Of a DNA stretch of 8,429 nt, positions 6,929-8,429 are shown piece by piece. The notes beneath the pieces were generated by a model. It ran no database searches, was not told where the DNA came from, and saw only the letters and a program-made list of their open reading frames with translations. The first letter of the stretch is position 1. The number at the start of each line of letters is the position of its first letter. The stretch is from Rubrivivax sp. (GTDB lineage: Bacteria; Pseudomonadota; Gammaproteobacteria; Burkholderiales; Burkholderiaceae_C), in NCBI GenBank assembly GCA_030693565.1, contig JAUYAJ010000150.1:1-8429 (forward strand). Reading direction: 5' to 3'. A program made the translations under genes and the position numbers.

Positions 6929-8178
6929 CTGTCGATCTCGCCGAACACGATGTCCATGGTGCCGATGATGGCCACGGCGTCGGCGATCATGTGGCCGCGC
7001 GCCATCTCGTCGAGCGCGGCCAGGTGGGCAAATCCGGGCGGCCGAATCTTCAGCCGGTAGGGCTTGTTGGCGCCGTCGCTGACCAGGTAGATGCCGAACT
7101 CGCCCTTCGGATGTTCGACCGCTGCATAGGCCTCGCCCTCGGGCACGTGCATGCCTTCGGTGAAGAGCTTGAAGTGGTGGATCAGCTCTTCCATGTTGGA
7201 CTTCATGCCCACGCGGGACGGCGGCGCGACCTTGTGGTTGTCCACGATCACCGGGCCGGGGTTGGCGCGCAGCCAGGCCACACATTGTTCGATGATGCGG
7301 TTGGACTCACGCATCTCCTGGATGCGCACCAGGTAGCGGTCGTAGGTGTCGCCGTGGGTGCCGATCGGGATGTCGAAGTCCATCCGGTCGTAGACCTCGT
7401 AGGGCTGCTTCTTGCGCAAGTCCCAGGCAATGCCGGAGCCGCGCAGCATCGGGCCGGTGAAGCCGAGGTTGAGCGCACGCTCGGGTGTGACGACGCCGAC
7501 GCCGACGGTGCGCTGCTTCCAGATCCGGTTGTCGGTGAGCAGGCTCTCGTAGTCGTCGACGTTGGCCGGAAAGCGCTTCGTGAAGTCGTCGATGAAGTCG
7601 AGCAGCGTGCCCGAGCGGTTCTCGTTCAGTGCCTTGATGGCCTTGGCGTTCTTGATCCGGCTGACGCGGTATTGCGGCATCGAGTCCGGCAGGTCGCGGT
7701 AGACGCCGCCCGGGCGGAAGTAGGCCGCATGCATGCGCGCGCCGGAGACGGCCTCGTACATGTCGAGGATGTCTTCGCGCTCGCGGAAGCAGTAGATGAG
7801 GATGTTCATCGCACCGCAGTCGATGCCGTGCGCACCCAGCCAGAGCAGGTGGTTGAGCAGCCGCGTCAGCTCGGAGAACATGACGCGGATGTACTGCGCG
7901 CGCTCGGGCACCTCGACGCCGGTCAGCTTCTCGATCGCCAGGCAGTACGCATGCTCGTTGCACATCATCGACACGTAGTCGAGACGGTCCATGTACGGCA
8001 GCGCCTGGATGAAGGTCTTGGTCTCGGCCAGCTTCTCGGTCGCACGGTGCAGCAAGCCGATGTGCGGGTCGGCACGCTGGATGACTTCGCCGTCGAGTTC
8101 CAGCACCAGCCGCAGCACGCCGTGCGCGGCCGGGTGCTGAGGACCAAAGTTCAGCGTGTAGTTCTTGATCTCAGCCAT
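6925..8178 (-). CDS. nuoD: NADH-quinone oxidoreductase subunit D (49 kDa)
   Basis: This 417-residue protein has full family length. NuoD sits in the connecting arm of complex I and, with NuoB and NuoH, forms the cavity where ubiquinone is reduced. The conserved quinone-site motifs are present: the GPQHPAAHG loop (His15 and His19) and the tyrosine of RLDYVS (Tyr68). Other hallmarks are the FSELTRLLNHLLWLG helix, YFRPGGV, and the C-terminal run ending DIVFGEIDR. The ATG at 8178 is chosen because MAEIKNYTLNFGPQHP is the usual betaproteobacterial start. It has no clear Shine-Dalgarno of its own; the upstream copy of the start at 8308 does. Its stop overlaps the nuoE start by 4 bases (ATGA), implying coupled translation. 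Apart from the disturbed 5' junction the gene looks intact. Confidence 0.97.
   Translation of the reverse strand: MAEIKNYTLNFGPQHPAAHGVLRLVLELDGEVIQRADPHIGLLHRATEKLAETKTFIQALPYMDRLDYVSMMCNEHAYCLAIEKLTGVEVPERAQYIRVMFSELTRLLNHLLWLGAHGIDCGAMNILIYCFREREDILDMYEAVSGARMHAAYFRPGGVYRDLPDSMPQYRVSRIKNAKAIKALNENRSGTLLDFIDDFTKRFPANVDDYESLLTDNRIWKQRTVGVGVVTPERALNLGFTGPMLRGSGIAWDLRKKQPYEVYDRMDFDIPIGTHGDTYDRYLVRIQEMRESNRIIEQCVAWLRANPGPVIVDNHKVAPPSRVGMKSNMEELIHHFKLFTEGMHVPEGEAYAAVEHPKGEFGIYLVSDGANKPYRLKIRPPGFAHLAALDEMARGHMIADAVAIIGTMDIVFGEIDR
8149..8178 (-). repeat. Direct repeat, downstream copy (true nuoD codons 1-10)
   Basis: This is the partner of 8279-8308. It is followed in frame by FGPQHPAAHGV, the conserved continuation of NuoD, so it is the functional N-terminus. 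It encodes the same ten residues as the other copy with four synonymous differences. Confidence 0.85.
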
Positions 8179-8308
8179 GGGCGATCATCGATCCAGGGTA
8201 CAGGCCGCGCTGAACTTCGGCGCAGGCTGACTTCGCGCCAGCGAAGTCAAGGCCCCATCGGGGCCGGCCGCAGCCACAGTTCAGGGTGTAATTTTTGATC
8301 TCGGCCAT
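8171..8308 (-). CDS. 45-codon ORF between nuoC and nuoD beginning with a copy of the NuoD N-terminus (possible leader peptide or decayed duplicate)
   Basis: The ATG at 8308 is one base after the nuoC stop and 5 nt after AAGGG, exactly where nuoD would be expected to begin. The first ten residues, MAEIKNYTLN, are identical to NuoD. From residue 11 (NCGCGRPRWG) the frame runs through a palindromic insert and then 31 bp of unrecognised sequence. It ends at TGA 8171-8173, eight bases overlapping the true nuoD start (ATGGCTGA). The frame differs from nuoD by +1, so no fusion protein is made. The product of 45 residues has three cysteines (11, 13, 29) and no recognisable domain. The placement suggests that ribosomes leaving nuoC translate this ORF and re-initiate at nuoD (translational coupling). 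It could equally be a non-functional relic of an insertion. That the ORF exists and overlaps is seen directly; its function is inference. Confidence 0.5.
   Translation of the reverse strand: MAEIKNYTLNCGCGRPRWGLDFAGAKSACAEVQRGLYPGSMIAHG
8210..8284. repeat. 75-bp inverted-repeat element with two internal hairpins (REP/MITE-like)
   Basis: The ends are perfect 7-bp inverted repeats, CTGAACT at 8210-8216 and AGTTCAG at 8278-8284. The pairing continues imperfectly inward with GGC/GCC blocks and two bulges. Inside lie two clean hairpins: an 8-bp stem GACTTCGC/GCGAAGTC (8229-8236 and 8241-8248, loop GCCA) and a 6-bp stem GGCCCC/GGGGCC (8251-8256 and 8260-8265, loop ATC). The whole can fold as a three-way junction. 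Such compact nested palindromes resemble REP or MITE-type repeats, but copy number cannot be judged because no second copy was noticed in this window. The right terminal repeat is also codons 9-11 (CTG AAC T) of the upstream nuoD start copy, so the element boundary sits inside the duplicated coding sequence. Confidence 0.7.
8279..8308 (-). repeat. Direct repeat, upstream copy of nuoD codons 1-10
   Basis: This stretch encodes MAEIKNYTLN, as does 8149-8178, with starts 130 bp apart. The two copies agree at 26 of 30 bases. The four differences are all synonymous third-position changes (GCC/GCT, AAA/AAG, AAT/AAC, ACC/ACG). One further base (T) after codon 10 is also shared. This copy carries the good Shine-Dalgarno site and the normal junction with nuoC, so it is probably the original position of the nuoD start. 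Confidence 0.85.
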
Positions 8309-8309
8309 G

Positions 8310-8429
8310 CTAACCCTTGCGGAAACCTTCAGAGTCCGCGTAATTCTCTTCGCGGACAATGCGTGGTGTGATCACACGCGGCTCGATGGTCACCGGCTGG
8401 TAAATGACGCGCTGCTGATCGGGGTCGTA
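8310..8429 (-). CDS. nuoC: NADH-quinone oxidoreductase subunit C (30 kDa), C-terminal 39 residues only
   Basis: Partial gene: the frame enters at the window edge and runs 39 codons to a TAG stop at 8310-8312. The visible tail starts YDPDQQRVIYQPVT and ends REENYADSEGFRKG, which matches the C-terminal tail of betaproteobacterial NuoC, including the VTIEPRVITPR stretch. NuoC is a peripheral-arm subunit that packs against NuoD near the quinone site and carries no cofactor. The conserved core of the family lies outside the window, so the call rests on this tail plus its place directly before nuoD. Its last codons (AAGGG at 8314-8318) double as the Shine-Dalgarno sequence for the ATG at 8308, which begins one base after the stop. 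Separate nuoC and nuoD genes, rather than the fused nuoCD of enterobacteria, fit a betaproteobacterium. Confidence 0.9.
   Translation of the reverse strand, partial: YDPDQQRVIYQPVTIEPRVITPRIVREENYADSEGFRKG
8314..8318 (-). promoter_or_regulatory. Shine-Dalgarno sequence of the upstream nuoD start copy
   Basis: AAGGG on the minus strand lies 5 nt upstream of the ATG at 8308. It is inside the last codons of nuoC. It favours ribosome entry at the upstream (duplicated) start rather than at the true nuoD ATG at 8178, which has no comparable purine-rich site close by (the bases before it read GATGATCGCCC). Confidence 0.6.

Noticed and set aside
8251..8265. GGCCCC-ATC-GGGGCC hairpin as an intrinsic terminator between nuoC and nuoD
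   Set aside because: No T-run follows the stem on either strand (minus-strand continuation is TTGACTTCGC), and termination here would cut off the rest of the operon.
6922..8298. 458-codon plus-strand open frame opposite nuoD
   Set aside because: It is antisense to nuoD, has a low-complexity Val/Asp/Arg/His composition and no family resemblance. It is explained by codon bias on the real strand.
1..8429. A new defence, mobile or biosynthetic system
   Set aside because: Apart from the small element between nuoC and nuoD, every base falls in conserved complex I genes or in junctions of 50 nt or less. No transposase, integrase, toxin or unfamiliar gene is present.

Overview
The window is a central slice of a 14-gene type nuo operon (proton-pumping NADH:ubiquinone oxidoreductase, respiratory complex I). 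All genes lie on the minus strand. Read in transcription order, from high to low coordinates, they are nuoC (last 39 codons), nuoD, nuoE, nuoF, nuoG, nuoH, nuoI, nuoJ, nuoK and nuoL (first 50 codons). Gene order, separate nuoC and nuoD genes, high GC with G/C-ending codons, and protein wording (for example the NuoD start MAEIKNYTLN and the NuoI run EEKTPLSPRFRGLHALRRY) point to a betaproteobacterium of the order Burkholderiales. The genus cannot be fixed from this window; a Rubrivivax/Leptothrix-like relative is only a guess.

Layout: 8310-8429 nuoC tail; 8179-8309 an unusual nuoC-nuoD junction; 6925-8178 nuoD; 6419-6928 nuoE; 5073-6422 nuoF; 2731-5055 nuoG; 1658-2719 nuoH; 1146-1643 nuoI; 469-1095 nuoJ; 152-472 nuoK; 1-150 nuoL start. 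Packing is tight. ATGA start/stop overlaps join D/E, E/F and J/K; one base separates K and L; the widest ordinary gap is 50 nt (I/J). No gene-free stretch over 300 bases exists, and I see no promoter, terminator, tRNA or CRISPR array. NuoE, F and G form the NADH-oxidising arm (FMN and the chain of Fe-S clusters). NuoC, D and I form the connecting arm that leads electrons to quinone. NuoH, J, K and L are membrane subunits that couple this to proton pumping. Every gene with its full length in the window looks intact, with its cofactor ligands and key charged residues present.

The one real anomaly is between nuoC and nuoD. Betaproteobacterial nuoC and nuoD normally abut. Here the first 10 codons of nuoD occur twice, 130 bp apart. 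The upstream copy has the Shine-Dalgarno sequence and the typical position one base after the nuoC stop. It then runs into a 75-bp inverted-repeat element made of two hairpins inside an imperfect outer stem. The upstream copy opens a 45-codon reading frame whose stop overlaps the true nuoD start. One arm of the element can also pair with nuoD codons 8-12. This looks like insertion of a REP/MITE-like element with duplication of the gene start, possibly now acting as a translated leader. The rest of the window is ordinary complex I, and I found no new multi-gene system in it.
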